From: Xenorhabdus miraniensis
GTDB taxonomy: Bacteria > Pseudomonadota > Gammaproteobacteria > Enterobacterales > Enterobacteriaceae
Assembly (NCBI RefSeq): GCF_002632615.1
Contig: NZ_NITZ01000002.1
Span: forward strand, 149,182 to 213,181
Direction of reading: 5' to 3'
DNA length: 64,000 nt
The first letter of the stretch is position 1. The number at the start of each line of letters is the position of its first letter. Made by a program: the position numbers and the translations under genes. The notes below the pieces were generated by a model. The model was not told the DNA's origin. It made no database searches and saw only the letters and a list, made by a program, of their open reading frames with translations. Positions 19,018 through 28,222 of the stretch are shown one piece after another.

Positions 19018-19092
19018 TATCTTTCGCTTATTGCGGGAGATGTTTTCCTCCACCCTCCTTGCCCAGTAGGGCAAGGATAACAGGCAAGAAAA

Positions 19093-19530
19093 ATGATCGG
19101 ACTCATTCAGCGTGTAACACAGGCAAAGGTTGTTGTTGAAGGTGAAACTATTGGGGAAATTGGACAGGGATTACTGGTGTTATTGGGTGTTGAAAAAGAC
19201 GATAACCCGCAAAAAGCCCAGCGATTATGCGAAAAAATAATGGGATATCGGGTATTCAGTGATGAGCAGGGAAAAATGAATCTGAATGTTCAGCAAGCTC
19301 AAGGCAGTTTGCTGGTTGTGTCCCAATTTACATTGGCTGCGGATACCCAGAAAGGCTTAAGGCCAAGTTTTTCTGGTGGTGCTGAACCTAAAAAAGCGGA
19401 TGAACTTTATCGCTATTTTGTTGAACAGTGCCGTGTAACTGGTGTAAAAACAGAAATGGGGAAATTTGCTGCAAACATGAAAGTCAGTTTGACAAATGAC
19501 GGGCCGGTAACTTTCTGGCTGCAAGTGTGA
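19093..19530 (+). CDS. dtd: D-aminoacyl-tRNA deacylase
   Basis: Hydrolyses D-amino acids (and glycine from tRNA-Ala) off mischarged tRNAs, a translation quality-control step. It has 145 residues, the exact E. coli length. It carries the catalytic motif [17 protein letters not shown] and the cross-subunit motif [11 protein letters not shown] with the Gly-Pro pair that selects chirality. It lies 75 bp after yihX; the yihY gene between them in E. coli is absent. Confidence 0.95.
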   Translation: MIGLIQRVTQAKVVVEGETIGEIGQGLLVLLGVEKDDNPQKAQRLCEKIMGYRVFSDEQGKMNLNVQQAQGSLLVVSQFTLAADTQKGLRPSFSGGAEPKKADELYRYFVEQCRVTGVKTEMGKFAANMKVSLTNDGPVTFWLQV

Positions 19531-19656
19531 AGTGGGTGGAATATTTCAATGGACTGATTTTGACAACAATACAATAAATTACGCTAATAACCCACGGTGT
19601 GCTGCATACGTTTCCCTGATTATACATGACAACACACAAGAGAAGGGGCTGTTTCT

Positions 19657-20574
19657 ATGTACCACCTGAGAGTACCTCAAACAGAACAAGAGTTGGAAAC
19701 CTATTACCAATTTCGCTGGGAGATGCTGCGTAAGCCGCTCCATCAGCCTATTGGTTCAGAGAAAGATGGTTACGATTCTATGGCTCATCATCAAATGGTG
19801 GTGGATGAACATGGTAGTCCGCTTGCTGTTGGGCGCTTATATATCAATGCAGATAATGAAGGTGCTATCCGTTTTCTGGCTGTACATCCCCATGTTCAGC
19901 GGAAAGGGCTGGGTACACTGATTGCGATGGCTTTGGAATCTGTAGCCAGACAGGAAGGGGTGAAACGGGTCGTTTGTAGTGCACGGGAAGATGCTGTTGA
20001 TTTCTTCGATAAATTGGGTTTTCAAAACCGTGGTCTGATCAATGGCGCCAAGGCGTCACCAATTAACCACTTTCTTATGATCAAACCTATCGTGAGCCTT
20101 GATGATATTCTGCATCGTCCTGACTGGTGTGCAGAACTGCAACAGGCATGGCATAAGCATATTCCCCTGAGTGAAAAGATGGGGCTTCGTATCACTCAAT
20201 ATACAGGGCAGCGTTTTATCACAACGATGCCTGAGGCCGGAAACCAAAACCCACACCACACTATTTTCGCCGGCAGTTTGTTTTCACAGGCTACTTTAAC
20301 GGCATGGGGATTGATTTGGTTGCTGTTACAGGAGCGCCAACTGGGCGGAGACATCATTTTAGTGGATGCCAATATGCGTTATCGGCAGCCGATTACCGGA
20401 CGCCCCAGTGCAAGTGCGGATTTTAATAACATGAGTGGTGATCTGGCCCGCCTTGCCCGGGGCAATAAAGCACGTGTAACACTGGAAGTGCAGGTTAGCG
20501 GTGAACACGGAGTGGGTAGCGTATTCACCGGCACTTATATTGTTATGCCACCCGAGCGTTTTGCTACAGCTTGA
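19657..20574 (+). CDS. fabY: FabY (YiiD), acetyltransferase-hot-dog fusion for fatty-acid initiation
   Basis: Two-domain protein of 305 residues. The N-terminal GNAT domain (about 1-145) has the acetyl-CoA loop [18 protein letters not shown]. The C-terminal YiiD-type hot-dog domain (about 155-300) includes [20 protein letters not shown]. In E. coli it provides a route for initiating fatty-acid synthesis that does not need FabH. It lies downstream of dtd as in E. coli. Its last 11 bp overlap the 3' end of convergent yicH. Confidence 0.88.
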   Translation: MYHLRVPQTEQELETYYQFRWEMLRKPLHQPIGSEKDGYDSMAHHQMVVDEHGSPLAVGRLYINADNEGAIRFLAVHPHVQRKGLGTLIAMALESVARQEGVKRVVCSAREDAVDFFDKLGFQNRGLINGAKASPINHFLMIKPIVSLDDILHRPDWCAELQQAWHKHIPLSEKMGLRITQYTGQRFITTMPEAGNQNPHHTIFAGSLFSQATLTAWGLIWLLLQERQLGGDIILVDANMRYRQPITGRPSASADFNNMSGDLARLARGNKARVTLEVQVSGEHGVGSVFTGTYIVMPPERFATA

Positions 20575-22369
20575 TTTTCGCGCAGATTTGGCTCTCAATT
20601 GCAGAGTGATTGTCCGCTGTAGCGTGCCCAGCATCCGGGCTTTCTACAGGAGAATGTGTTGTTGTAGGGGGACAGCGACTCGTTGAAATCAAACCTTGCT
20701 CAATAGACTGTGACTCTTTGTCTGATGATTTATTTTCGGCATTCAATGTGCCATTGATTGTTCCTTTAATATCATCAGCAGAGAAGTCACCAGTAATCGC
20801 CAGTGAGAAATTTCCTTCTCCTTGGATATTGAGCGGTATCCAACCCCATTGTGGCAGGATATTCAAATCCGCATTCATTCCTGTGAAATTGAGATTAAAA
20901 GGGATTTGGGCAGGGTGTTGTTCAACGGTTCCGGTCATTTTTAGCAACCCATCACCTGTGAAGGCATCTAATTTATCAATAGTGACCTTACCATCTGTAG
21001 CGTGCAGTTGCAGATAAGGACGTACAATCTCAATTTTGTTGAATGTTCCTCCGGTGGCTTGCAGATAGGCCTTACCATTCCATAGTCCCCAGTTGCCATT
21101 TTTCAAAATATCCATCGTATCAATATGGCCTGAAAGGGTGGTTAACTGGAACGGAAAACCGGGATTACCATCAATCAGCAAAGTATTATTGATGGTAATG
21201 TCATTTAATTGCAGTCCTGAAATCCATTCTGGTGCGGTTTTTTTGAAATTGTTGAGCCATTCCTCTGGCAGAATATAAAGTAACCCGGTTACAGCGCTAT
21301 TCTTGATAGTCAGTTGGCGGTTTTTGCGATCCCATTGAGACTGGATATTAAACAATCCCTTTTGATAATGGGTTGTCAGGTGAGCAATGGTAAAAATATC
21401 ATCAGAAAAACGGAGTTTCCCAAGCGTGTCGCTGAACTGTGCGTTATTGAATGCCATGTTCATCGCATTAAAATCAATCAACCCATCTTCAGCATCCCAA
21501 CTGCCATTAACCAGCCCCAAATTTTTGACGGTGCCATCTAAATAATCGACTGACCAGTTTGCGCCTTGCATCTTGGCATTGGTGATATTGAGGTCTTTAA
21601 CGTAAATAGCGGGAAGATGGCTGATTTTTTCCTTCAATGTACTCAGTGCCATCGGCGATTGCCAGCGAATGTCGCTGATAAGGATATTGTTCAATTTCCA
21701 ACTGCCGTCCGGCAACCGCTGACCGTCACCAGAAATAGCACCCTGTAGAAATGTTGCGCCAAACGCATCGACAGTCAGGATTTTATCCTGATAACCGCCT
21801 TGCATAATGACATTTTCAACCGGAATATCATTTAAACGGATTTCAGAGGCGCTGAATTGATATTTCCCGTGACCAAACGGGTTTTCCGCAGTAGGGACCC
21901 AAGGTGTAATGCCACCGGTAATATTTTTTCCTTGAATGCCAGTATTCGGATTGTTTAACTGAACATTCATCTGGTTCAGTTGCAAAATATCAGCTTGTAA
22001 CGGAAGAGGAAATTGGTTTTCTGACGCTCTTCCTGATAATAATATCAGGGTTCCCTGTTGCAGTGTCAGACGATGAAGGTTCTGGGATGTCAGCAGATCC
22101 TGCCATTTAAAATCAAGGTTGATAGTTTTGGCACTGAGTGAAAAGGGACTCTGCTTATCACTGATATCCGCATGGCTTAATGTCAGGGTGGCAGGTTGCC
22201 GCCAACTATGGCTAATGCCCGCAATGCTGATTTGGTAATGTCCTTGCTTGCTGAGCCACTGACTTAACTGTTTAGCTCCCCAGTGGGTTTGAATAGCAAC
22301 ATAGATAACTATCATTGCTAAAATCAGCAACAATATAAGTGTGACAAAAAATTTCCCTAACCACTTCAT
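20564..22369 (-). CDS. yicH: AsmA-family inner-membrane/periplasmic protein YicH
   Basis: Predicted periplasmic protein of 601 residues held by one N-terminal membrane helix (about 7-27). The rest is beta-rich and of the AsmA family, whose larger members form lipid-transfer bridges between the membranes; YicH itself has no proven function. Landmarks are [20 protein letters not shown] and the C-terminal AsmA segment [20 protein letters not shown]. The last 55 residues are a low-complexity polar tail not typical of the family. It lies downstream of xanP on the same strand, as in E. coli. Confidence 0.85.
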   Translation of the reverse strand: MKWLGKFFVTLILLLILAMIVIYVAIQTHWGAKQLSQWLSKQGHYQISIAGISHSWRQPATLTLSHADISDKQSPFSLSAKTINLDFKWQDLLTSQNLHRLTLQQGTLILLSGRASENQFPLPLQADILQLNQMNVQLNNPNTGIQGKNITGGITPWVPTAENPFGHGKYQFSASEIRLNDIPVENVIMQGGYQDKILTVDAFGATFLQGAISGDGQRLPDGSWKLNNILISDIRWQSPMALSTLKEKISHLPAIYVKDLNITNAKMQGANWSVDYLDGTVKNLGLVNGSWDAEDGLIDFNAMNMAFNNAQFSDTLGKLRFSDDIFTIAHLTTHYQKGLFNIQSQWDRKNRQLTIKNSAVTGLLYILPEEWLNNFKKTAPEWISGLQLNDITINNTLLIDGNPGFPFQLTTLSGHIDTMDILKNGNWGLWNGKAYLQATGGTFNKIEIVRPYLQLHATDGKVTIDKLDAFTGDGLLKMTGTVEQHPAQIPFNLNFTGMNADLNILPQWGWIPLNIQGEGNFSLAITGDFSADDIKGTINGTLNAENKSSDKESQSIEQGLISTSRCPPTTTHSPVESPDAGHATADNHSAIESQICAKIKL

Positions 22370-22517
22370 GAATGCACCTCAGCATGTCCTCCTAATCGAA
22401 ATCCTTTTATGCCGCAAAATGGATAGGCACTCAATAGCTGGCACTGATAAAAATATGATTTGGTGTACTTTTGGGTAAGTGAGTAAAGATATTGCGAATA
22501 ACTACGCAAAATGAATG

Positions 22518-22546
22518 CAAAAAAACTCCCGCGATTACAGCGGGAG
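22518..22546 (-). terminator. Rho-independent terminator of xanP
   Basis: CTCCCGC (22526-22532) and GCGGGAG (22540-22546) form a stem; on the minus strand TTTTTTT follows. It lies 30 bp past the xanP stop. Confidence 0.88.
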
Positions 22547-22574
22547 GGACACAATAAGCATCCAAACTTACCGA

Positions 22575-23727
22575 CTATTTTTCTTGAGGAAAAATCAGGT
22601 TCAGCAAGATGGCGGTCAGGCCACCTGCCGCAATACCCGAAGAGAGCAGGTTTTTCACCCAGTCGGGGGCAAACTGCAAAATCAACGGTTGTTGAGAGAC
22701 GCCTAAACCTACAGCCAGTGACAATGCGATGATCATAATCGCACGGCGGTTCAGTGGCTCACGGGAAACGATTCTGACGCCAGAGGCGGCGATGGTGCCA
22801 AACATAACAATCGTCGCTCCTCCCAAGACAGGTTCGGGGATATGTTGCACAAAACCTGCCACCGAAGGGAACAATCCCAACAGAATCAACATGGACGCAA
22901 TTCAGCAGATTCCAGTCAAAAGACAGGCCATAGTAGAGTGGTGAAGGAACTGTCACGATTGATGTATCTTCCGTTGATTTCGAAAGAGGTAGCATATCCA
23001 TGTACCAAGCCACCAGATAACCTATGGCCATGGCAATAACCAGAGACGCGACGCGCAGGTAAGGGTTACTCTGGCGGTTTAGCAGTACGATAACGGCAAG
23101 GACAATACCTGCTAACAGCAGATTCCCGGGAGCGCCAAATGTGCCGTTTTGGATGGCAGAGTAACCACCACCAATCGAGGTTAATCCGACTTGGATCAGA
23201 GACAAACCGATAATCATTACCACAATACCGGACACCAGCGGTGTAATGATCCTTCTTGCCAGATGGAGTACACGGGATAGCAGAACTTCGGTCATTGAAG
23301 CAACCATCAATGTACCGAACAGGGTTGCCATCATCGTTGGGACATCTGCCCCTCCGTTTTTCAGCGCCATACCACCCATGATAAGTGGGGCAACAAAGTT
23401 AAAACTGGTGCCCTGAATTGAAAGCAAACCAGAACCAATTGGTCCCCAAGAGCGAATTTGAATAAGTGATGCCAAACCTGAGGCAAACAGGGACATGCTG
23501 ATGATGCGCTGCGTATCCTGCTCAGGAAGCCCAAGCGCCTGACAAATCAATATCGCTGGAGTGATAACCGCGACAAACATCGCCAGCAAATGTTGGCATG
23601 CCGCAAATAAGGCATGCGGGAGAGGAGGCTTATCCTCAAGGCGATAGAGCAGTTCATTATCTGACGTATTGGGAACCGAATTGTTGGGAACTTCTGATGG
23701 GTTGGCTTCACGGGTTAAATTGACCAT
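22575..23727 (-). pseudogene. xanP: Xanthine permease XanP, broken by an internal deletion and frameshift
   Basis: NCS2-family proton:xanthine symporter gene that is no longer intact. From the ATG at 23727 the frame follows E. coli XanP to about residue 295 ([15 protein letters not shown]) and then loses homology. Homology resumes in another frame at about 22900 ([20 protein letters not shown]) and runs to the normal C-terminus. About 84 codons, some 250 bp, are missing at about 22893-22906. The lost part should include helix 8, helix 10 and the QNNG family motif that carry substrate-binding residues, so transport is very unlikely. The PurR box and the terminator are still intact, which suggests recent loss. 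Confidence 0.88.
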
Positions 23728-23780
23728 GTAGTGAAATTCCAGAGGGACAAAGAAACGCATTTTAATGATCTTCACTATGA

Positions 23781-23796
23781 AAGCAATCGTTTGCCT
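23781..23796. promoter_or_regulatory. PurR operator upstream of xanP
   Basis: AAGCAATCGTTTGCCT resembles the PurR box consensus (ACGCAAACGTTTGCGT), with the central TCGTTTGC conserved. It lies 54 bp upstream of the xanP start. Confidence 0.65.
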
Positions 23797-23969
23797 AAAG
23801 TTTTCATTGTGAGATACGGCTTAATTTCGTCACATTTTTAAATATTTTAACTTGTGTTTATTAATAATTTTCTTTCTAATCCAACCCTTACCTGCTCTTG
23901 GCGTTTTTATAGGATGATTATAACGTCACATTAAGTTCACATAATTTTAACAATAGATGGGGTACATAA

Positions 23970-25184
23970 ATGTATCATCTGGATATTTATGGCACGCTTG
24001 TTGCTGCCACACTTGTTTTGTTACTAGGAAGAAAACTCGTACAATTAGTCCCATTCCTTGGGAAATATACCATCCCTGAGCCGGTCGCAGGTGGGTTATT
24101 GGTCGCCTTAGTACTACTGGTGGTTAAACAACTCACAGGTTGGGAAGTCAGTTTTGATTCATCCCTCACCGTTCCCCTTATGTTGACGTTTTTTGCCACG
24201 ATTGGCTTGAACGCTAACCTTGCCAGCCTGAAAGCAGGCGGAAAATATCTGATTATTTTTGTCTTCGTGGTTGTTGGCCTGTTATTGGTGCAAAACACCG
24301 TGGGCATTGCCTTGGCGAAAATGCTTGGCCTTGACCCACTTATGGGGCTGCTGGCGGGTTCCATTACACTGTCTGGCGGACACGGAACCGGTGCTGCGTG
24401 GAGTAAATTGTTTACAGAGCGTTATGGTTTTGAGAATGCGACGGAAGTCGCCATGGCTTGTGCGACATTCGGCCTGGTTTTGGGCGGTTTGATCGGTGGC
24501 CCGGTTGCTCGTTTTCTGGTGAGAAATACCAAAACGCCGGGTTTGGGTACAGAAGATACCGAACTCCCGACGGCGTTTGAGAAACCCTATACTGGCCGGC
24601 TTATCACGCCATTAGTGATGCTGGAAACCATTGCCATGATTTCCATTTGCTTATTGGCGGGCAGTTTTATTGAAAAACAGTTGCAAAATACCGCCTTTGA
24701 AATGCCGACGTTTGTGTGTGTGCTGTTTGTTGGGGTGATACTCAGTAATGGCCTGTCATTACTTGGTTTTTATCGGGTATTTGACCGAGCGGTTTCCGTA
24801 TTGGGTAACGTGAGTTTGTCACTGTTCCTTGCTATGGCGCTAATGAGTCTGAAACTGTGGCAGTTGGCTTCCCTTGCACTGCCGATGCTGATTATTCTCT
24901 CTGTACAGGCGGTAGTTATGGCTTTGTACGCTGTTTTCGTCACTTATCGAGTGATGGGTAAGAATTATGATGCAGCAGTATTGTCAGCGGGTCACTGTGG
25001 TTTTGGCTTGGGTGCAACGCCAACGGCTATCGCGAATATGCAGGCGATTACTGACCGTTTTGGGCCATCTCACGTGGCATTTTTGCTTGTGCCGATGGTT
25101 GGGGCATTCTTTATCGATATCGTTAACGCTGCTGTTATCAAAATGTATCTGTTGTTACCGGTGTTCCCATCTGTTGCAGGTTAA
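23970..25184 (+). CDS. gltS: Sodium/glutamate symporter
   Basis: Na+-driven glutamate importer in the inner membrane with two inverted halves and re-entrant loops. It has 404 residues (401 in E. coli). The glycine-rich re-entrant motifs are GSITLSGGHGTGAAWSKLF in the first half and SAGHCGFGLGATPTAIANMQ in the second. It is divergent from xanP and convergent with recG, the E. coli arrangement. Confidence 0.95.
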   Translation: MYHLDIYGTLVAATLVLLLGRKLVQLVPFLGKYTIPEPVAGGLLVALVLLVVKQLTGWEVSFDSSLTVPLMLTFFATIGLNANLASLKAGGKYLIIFVFVVVGLLLVQNTVGIALAKMLGLDPLMGLLAGSITLSGGHGTGAAWSKLFTERYGFENATEVAMACATFGLVLGGLIGGPVARFLVRNTKTPGLGTEDTELPTAFEKPYTGRLITPLVMLETIAMISICLLAGSFIEKQLQNTAFEMPTFVCVLFVGVILSNGLSLLGFYRVFDRAVSVLGNVSLSLFLAMALMSLKLWQLASLALPMLIILSVQAVVMALYAVFVTYRVMGKNYDAAVLSAGHCGFGLGATPTAIANMQAITDRFGPSHVAFLLVPMVGAFFIDIVNAAVIKMYLLLPVFPSVAG

Positions 25185-25225
25185 TTTGACACGTTTGTGA
25201 TATGGCCTGATATTTTGGCTAAAAT

Positions 25226-25258
25226 ATGCCGCTGAAATATATTCAGCGGCATTTTTTT
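25226..25258 (+). terminator. Rho-independent terminator of gltS
   Basis: ATGCCGCTGAA and TTCAGCGGCAT form an 11-bp perfect stem around a short AT loop, followed by seven T residues. Confidence 0.92.
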
Positions 25259-25280
25259 ACTGTTTATTGGATGAATTACA

Positions 25281-27362
25281 TTAGGCATGGCTGTATTGTG
25301 AGCGATCCGGCAGCCAGCGTTCAATTAACGCTTTAGCATGTTCAGGGTAGTGCTGGTGGATATAACGGGCAATGCGTTGAACTTCAGGCAACATATTTTG
25401 ATCCCGCAATAAATCTGCGATTCTGAATTCAGCATTACCCGTTTGGCGCGTACCGAGTAATTCACCCGGCCCCCGAATTTCTAAGTCTTTCTGGGCAATC
25501 ACAAAACCATCATTACTATCCCGTAAAACTTGCAGGCGTATTTTGGCCGTGTTGGTCAGTGGGGTTTTATAGAGCAGAACACAGTGTGAAGCAACGGCTC
25601 CACGCCCGACACGCCCACGAAGCTGATGTAATTGAGCCAATCCCAAACGTTCGGGGTTGTCGATGATCATCAGGCTGGCATTCGGCACATCAACACCGAC
25701 TTCAATGACGGTAGTGGCAACCAGCAATTGCAATTCCCCCTGTTTGAAAGATGCCATGATGTTTTGTTTTTCTGCGGGTTTCATTCGCCCATGCACCAAG
25801 CCAATTTTCAGTTCCGGTAATGCCTGTGCCAGTTCTTCACTGGTTGCTTGTGCTGCTTGTGCTTCCAAAACGTCAGAATCTTCAATCAGCGTACATACCC
25901 AGTAAGCTTGGCGTCCTTCATCCAGACAGGCGCTTTTTATGCGTTGGATAATGTCGTTTCGGCGGGTATCAGGAATGGCAACTGTTGTTACAGGCGTTCG
26001 CCCTGGCGGGAGTTCGTCAATAATGGATGTATCCAGATCCGCATAGGCAGTCATTGCCAAAGTGCGTGGAATAGGGGTTGCGGTCATGATCAACTGATGA
26101 GGGTGGAAGCCCTGCTCGCGGCCTTTTTCCCATAATGCAAGGCGTTGATGAACGCCAAACCGGTGCTGTTCATCAATGATGACCAGTGCCAATCCCGCGA
26201 ACTTAACTTGCTCCTGAAACATGGCGTGAGTACCAACAACCATGCTGACTTGACCACTTGCAATCGCCTCTTGCTGTGCCTGACGCGCCTTGCCTTTCTG
26301 CTTGCCCGCCAGCCAGCCGGCTTGAATACCGAGGGGTTCAAGCCATTGGCGGAAAGTATTGGCATGTTGTTCTGCCAGCAGTTCCGTGGGTGCCATTAAC
26401 GCAACCTGCTTGCCGTGAACAATGGCGCGAACGGCGGCCAAAGCCGCCACCAGTGTTTTTCCCGATCCTACATCGCCTTGTATCAAACGCATCATGGGAA
26501 CGTTTTTTTCCAGATCGTGCTCTATCTCTGCAACGACCCGGGCTTGTGCCCCAGTGGGTGAGAACGGCAATTGGCTGAGAAGCTGTTGTTTCAGTGAATT
26601 ATCCGCTGTGAGCGGCTGGGCGTGAAAGCGCTGAGTTCCAGCCCTGACTGCCAGCATACTTAAATGATGTGCCAGCAACTCTTCCAGAATTAACCTGCGT
26701 TGAGCCGGATGTCGGCCATTCTCCAAATCAGTCAGGGAGATATCCGGTGGAGGACGATGCAACGTATACAACGCATCGGGCAGGCTGATCATCTTCCGGC
26801 TGAATTCTTCCGGCAGCAATTCATTAATGGCACAGGTCTTCAATATCTCTAATGCCTGATCGATCAACTTGCGCAGTGCTGTTTGGCGCACCCCTTCTGT
26901 TGTGGGATAGATGGGCGTTAATGTATCTTGCAACTGAACACGATTGGCGTGTTGCTGAATCTTATATTCAGGATGAATGATCTCCGGCCCTTGATTCCCA
27001 CGACGAATTTCACCATAGGCAACCACGTGCTTTCCTTCGGCCAGATTATTTTTCATGGCGGCGGTGAAATTGAAGAAACGCAGGGTCAATATGCCGGTGC
27101 CATCACTGATTTGGCAGGTCATGATACGCCGGCGTCCAAAAACGACATTGGAATGTAATACCTTACCCGTTACCGTAGCATAAATGCCAGGTAGTAACTC
27201 ATTAATAGTGTACAGACGGGTTTGATCTTCATAACGCAGGGGAAGGTGTAGCAGTAAATCCTGTAGATTGACCAACCCTAATTTGGCGAGCTTAGTGACC
27301 TGATTGGCTCCAACACCATGCAAAGTGGTTAAGGGGATGGCATCAAGTAGTTGGCCTTTCAT
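25281..27362 (-). CDS. recG: ATP-dependent DNA helicase RecG
   Basis: Monomeric helicase that remodels stalled replication forks and R- and D-loops. It has 693 residues, the E. coli length. The N-terminal wedge domain (about 1-150) leads to helicase motif I LIQGDVGSGKT, the DEQH box VIIDEQHRFGV and motif III MTATPIPRTL. In the second lobe are VATTVIEVGVDVPNASLMII and QLHQLRGRVGRG (motif VI). GGAGAC precedes the ATG. It belongs to the gmk-rpoZ-spoT-trmH-recG gene order. Confidence 0.96.
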   Translation of the reverse strand: MKGQLLDAIPLTTLHGVGANQVTKLAKLGLVNLQDLLLHLPLRYEDQTRLYTINELLPGIYATVTGKVLHSNVVFGRRRIMTCQISDGTGILTLRFFNFTAAMKNNLAEGKHVVAYGEIRRGNQGPEIIHPEYKIQQHANRVQLQDTLTPIYPTTEGVRQTALRKLIDQALEILKTCAINELLPEEFSRKMISLPDALYTLHRPPPDISLTDLENGRHPAQRRLILEELLAHHLSMLAVRAGTQRFHAQPLTADNSLKQQLLSQLPFSPTGAQARVVAEIEHDLEKNVPMMRLIQGDVGSGKTLVAALAAVRAIVHGKQVALMAPTELLAEQHANTFRQWLEPLGIQAGWLAGKQKGKARQAQQEAIASGQVSMVVGTHAMFQEQVKFAGLALVIIDEQHRFGVHQRLALWEKGREQGFHPHQLIMTATPIPRTLAMTAYADLDTSIIDELPPGRTPVTTVAIPDTRRNDIIQRIKSACLDEGRQAYWVCTLIEDSDVLEAQAAQATSEELAQALPELKIGLVHGRMKPAEKQNIMASFKQGELQLLVATTVIEVGVDVPNASLMIIDNPERLGLAQLHQLRGRVGRGAVASHCVLLYKTPLTNTAKIRLQVLRDSNDGFVIAQKDLEIRGPGELLGTRQTGNAEFRIADLLRDQNMLPEVQRIARYIHQHYPEHAKALIERWLPDRSQYSHA

Positions 27363-27395
27363 GTGATGTCTCCGTCGGTGTGAGTTATTTCCTTG

Positions 27396-27522
27396 TATAC
27401 CTGTCGTCTTTCAAGTTACCGCTTTGTTGGCTGCGCTCATTCACCCCAGTCACATAGTGAGCTATGCTCCCGGGGACTCATTTCCTTGCTGCCGCGCTGC
27501 ATCTTGAAATCCATTGGGTATA
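27396..27522. repeat. ERIC element (127 bp)
   Basis: A 127-bp imperfect palindrome between recG and trmH, with terminal TATACC and GGGTATA and the conserved inner segments TTGGCTGCGCTCATTCACCCC and GCTCCCGGGGACTCA. This is exactly the full-length ERIC (intergenic repeat unit) size known from enterobacteria, Yersinia and Photorhabdus/Xenorhabdus. One end overlaps the trmH reading frame. No second copy was found in the window. Confidence 0.88.
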
Positions 27523-28217
27523 GAGGGTACAGCCGTTGCCTGCATTGCTGCCCACCACGATTCACTTGCGATGATTTGCCCTTGTTTATCAATCAATGGT
27601 TGTTCCAGACCCTTGCGCCGGGAAACCACAGCCAAAACGGGATATCCTCCTTCGAACAGCAGTTTTTGCTGTTCCTCTTCGGGCAGTGTGCTTTCTTCTC
27701 TCTGATACATGCCCGCCAGTTGGCGTTGCCGTTGCGCTTCATACAGGATCAAGGCAGATGCGACGGAAACATTCAGTGACTGCACCATGCCTGCCATCGG
27801 GATAATAATGTCATGATCTGCCAACGCGATAGCCTGTTTTGAAATACCTTTTTTTTCCTGCCCCATAATAATGCAGGTAGGTTTAGTGTAATCAATTTGG
27901 CGGAAATCGACGGCTTTATCAGAAAGATGAGTTGCCAGCACTTGCATACCATCGGATTTAAATTGCTGAATGGCTTGCTCGACAGTGGAATGTGTCTTGA
28001 CTTGAACCCAACTGTTGCTGCCCGCCGCAGAAGCGAGCTGGGTTCTTAATTGCTCTGTGGGCCAAATGGCATGGATTTGGTGGATGCCAACCGCATCCGC
28101 AGTACGGATAACAGCGGACACGTTATGGGGTTTGTGAACTTCTTCTAAACAAATCGTCAGGTCAGGTTGACGCATTGCCATCATCTGGCAAATGCGAGCG
28201 TAACGTTTAGGATTCAT
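27462..28217 (-). CDS. trmH: tRNA (guanosine-18) 2'-O-methyltransferase
   Basis: SPOUT-fold enzyme that methylates the ribose of G18 in the D-loop of tRNAs. It has 251 residues against 229 in E. coli. Motifs are PHNVSAVIRTADAVG (motif 1, with the catalytic Arg), IIMGQEKKGIS (motif 2) and IPMAGMVQSLNVSVASALI (motif 3, SAM knot). Homology ends at WWAAMQATA; the last 20 or so residues are encoded by the adjoining ERIC element, so the repeat supplies the stop codon. The core is intact, so activity is probably kept. It lies 5 bp after spoT. Confidence 0.94.
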   Translation of the reverse strand: MNPKRYARICQMMAMRQPDLTICLEEVHKPHNVSAVIRTADAVGIHQIHAIWPTEQLRTQLASAAGSNSWVQVKTHSTVEQAIQQFKSDGMQVLATHLSDKAVDFRQIDYTKPTCIIMGQEKKGISKQAIALADHDIIIPMAGMVQSLNVSVASALILYEAQRQRQLAGMYQREESTLPEEEQQKLLFEGGYPVLAVVSRRKGLEQPLIDKQGQIIASESWWAAMQATAVPSIPNGFQDAARQQGNESPGA

Positions 28218-28222
28218 AACCT

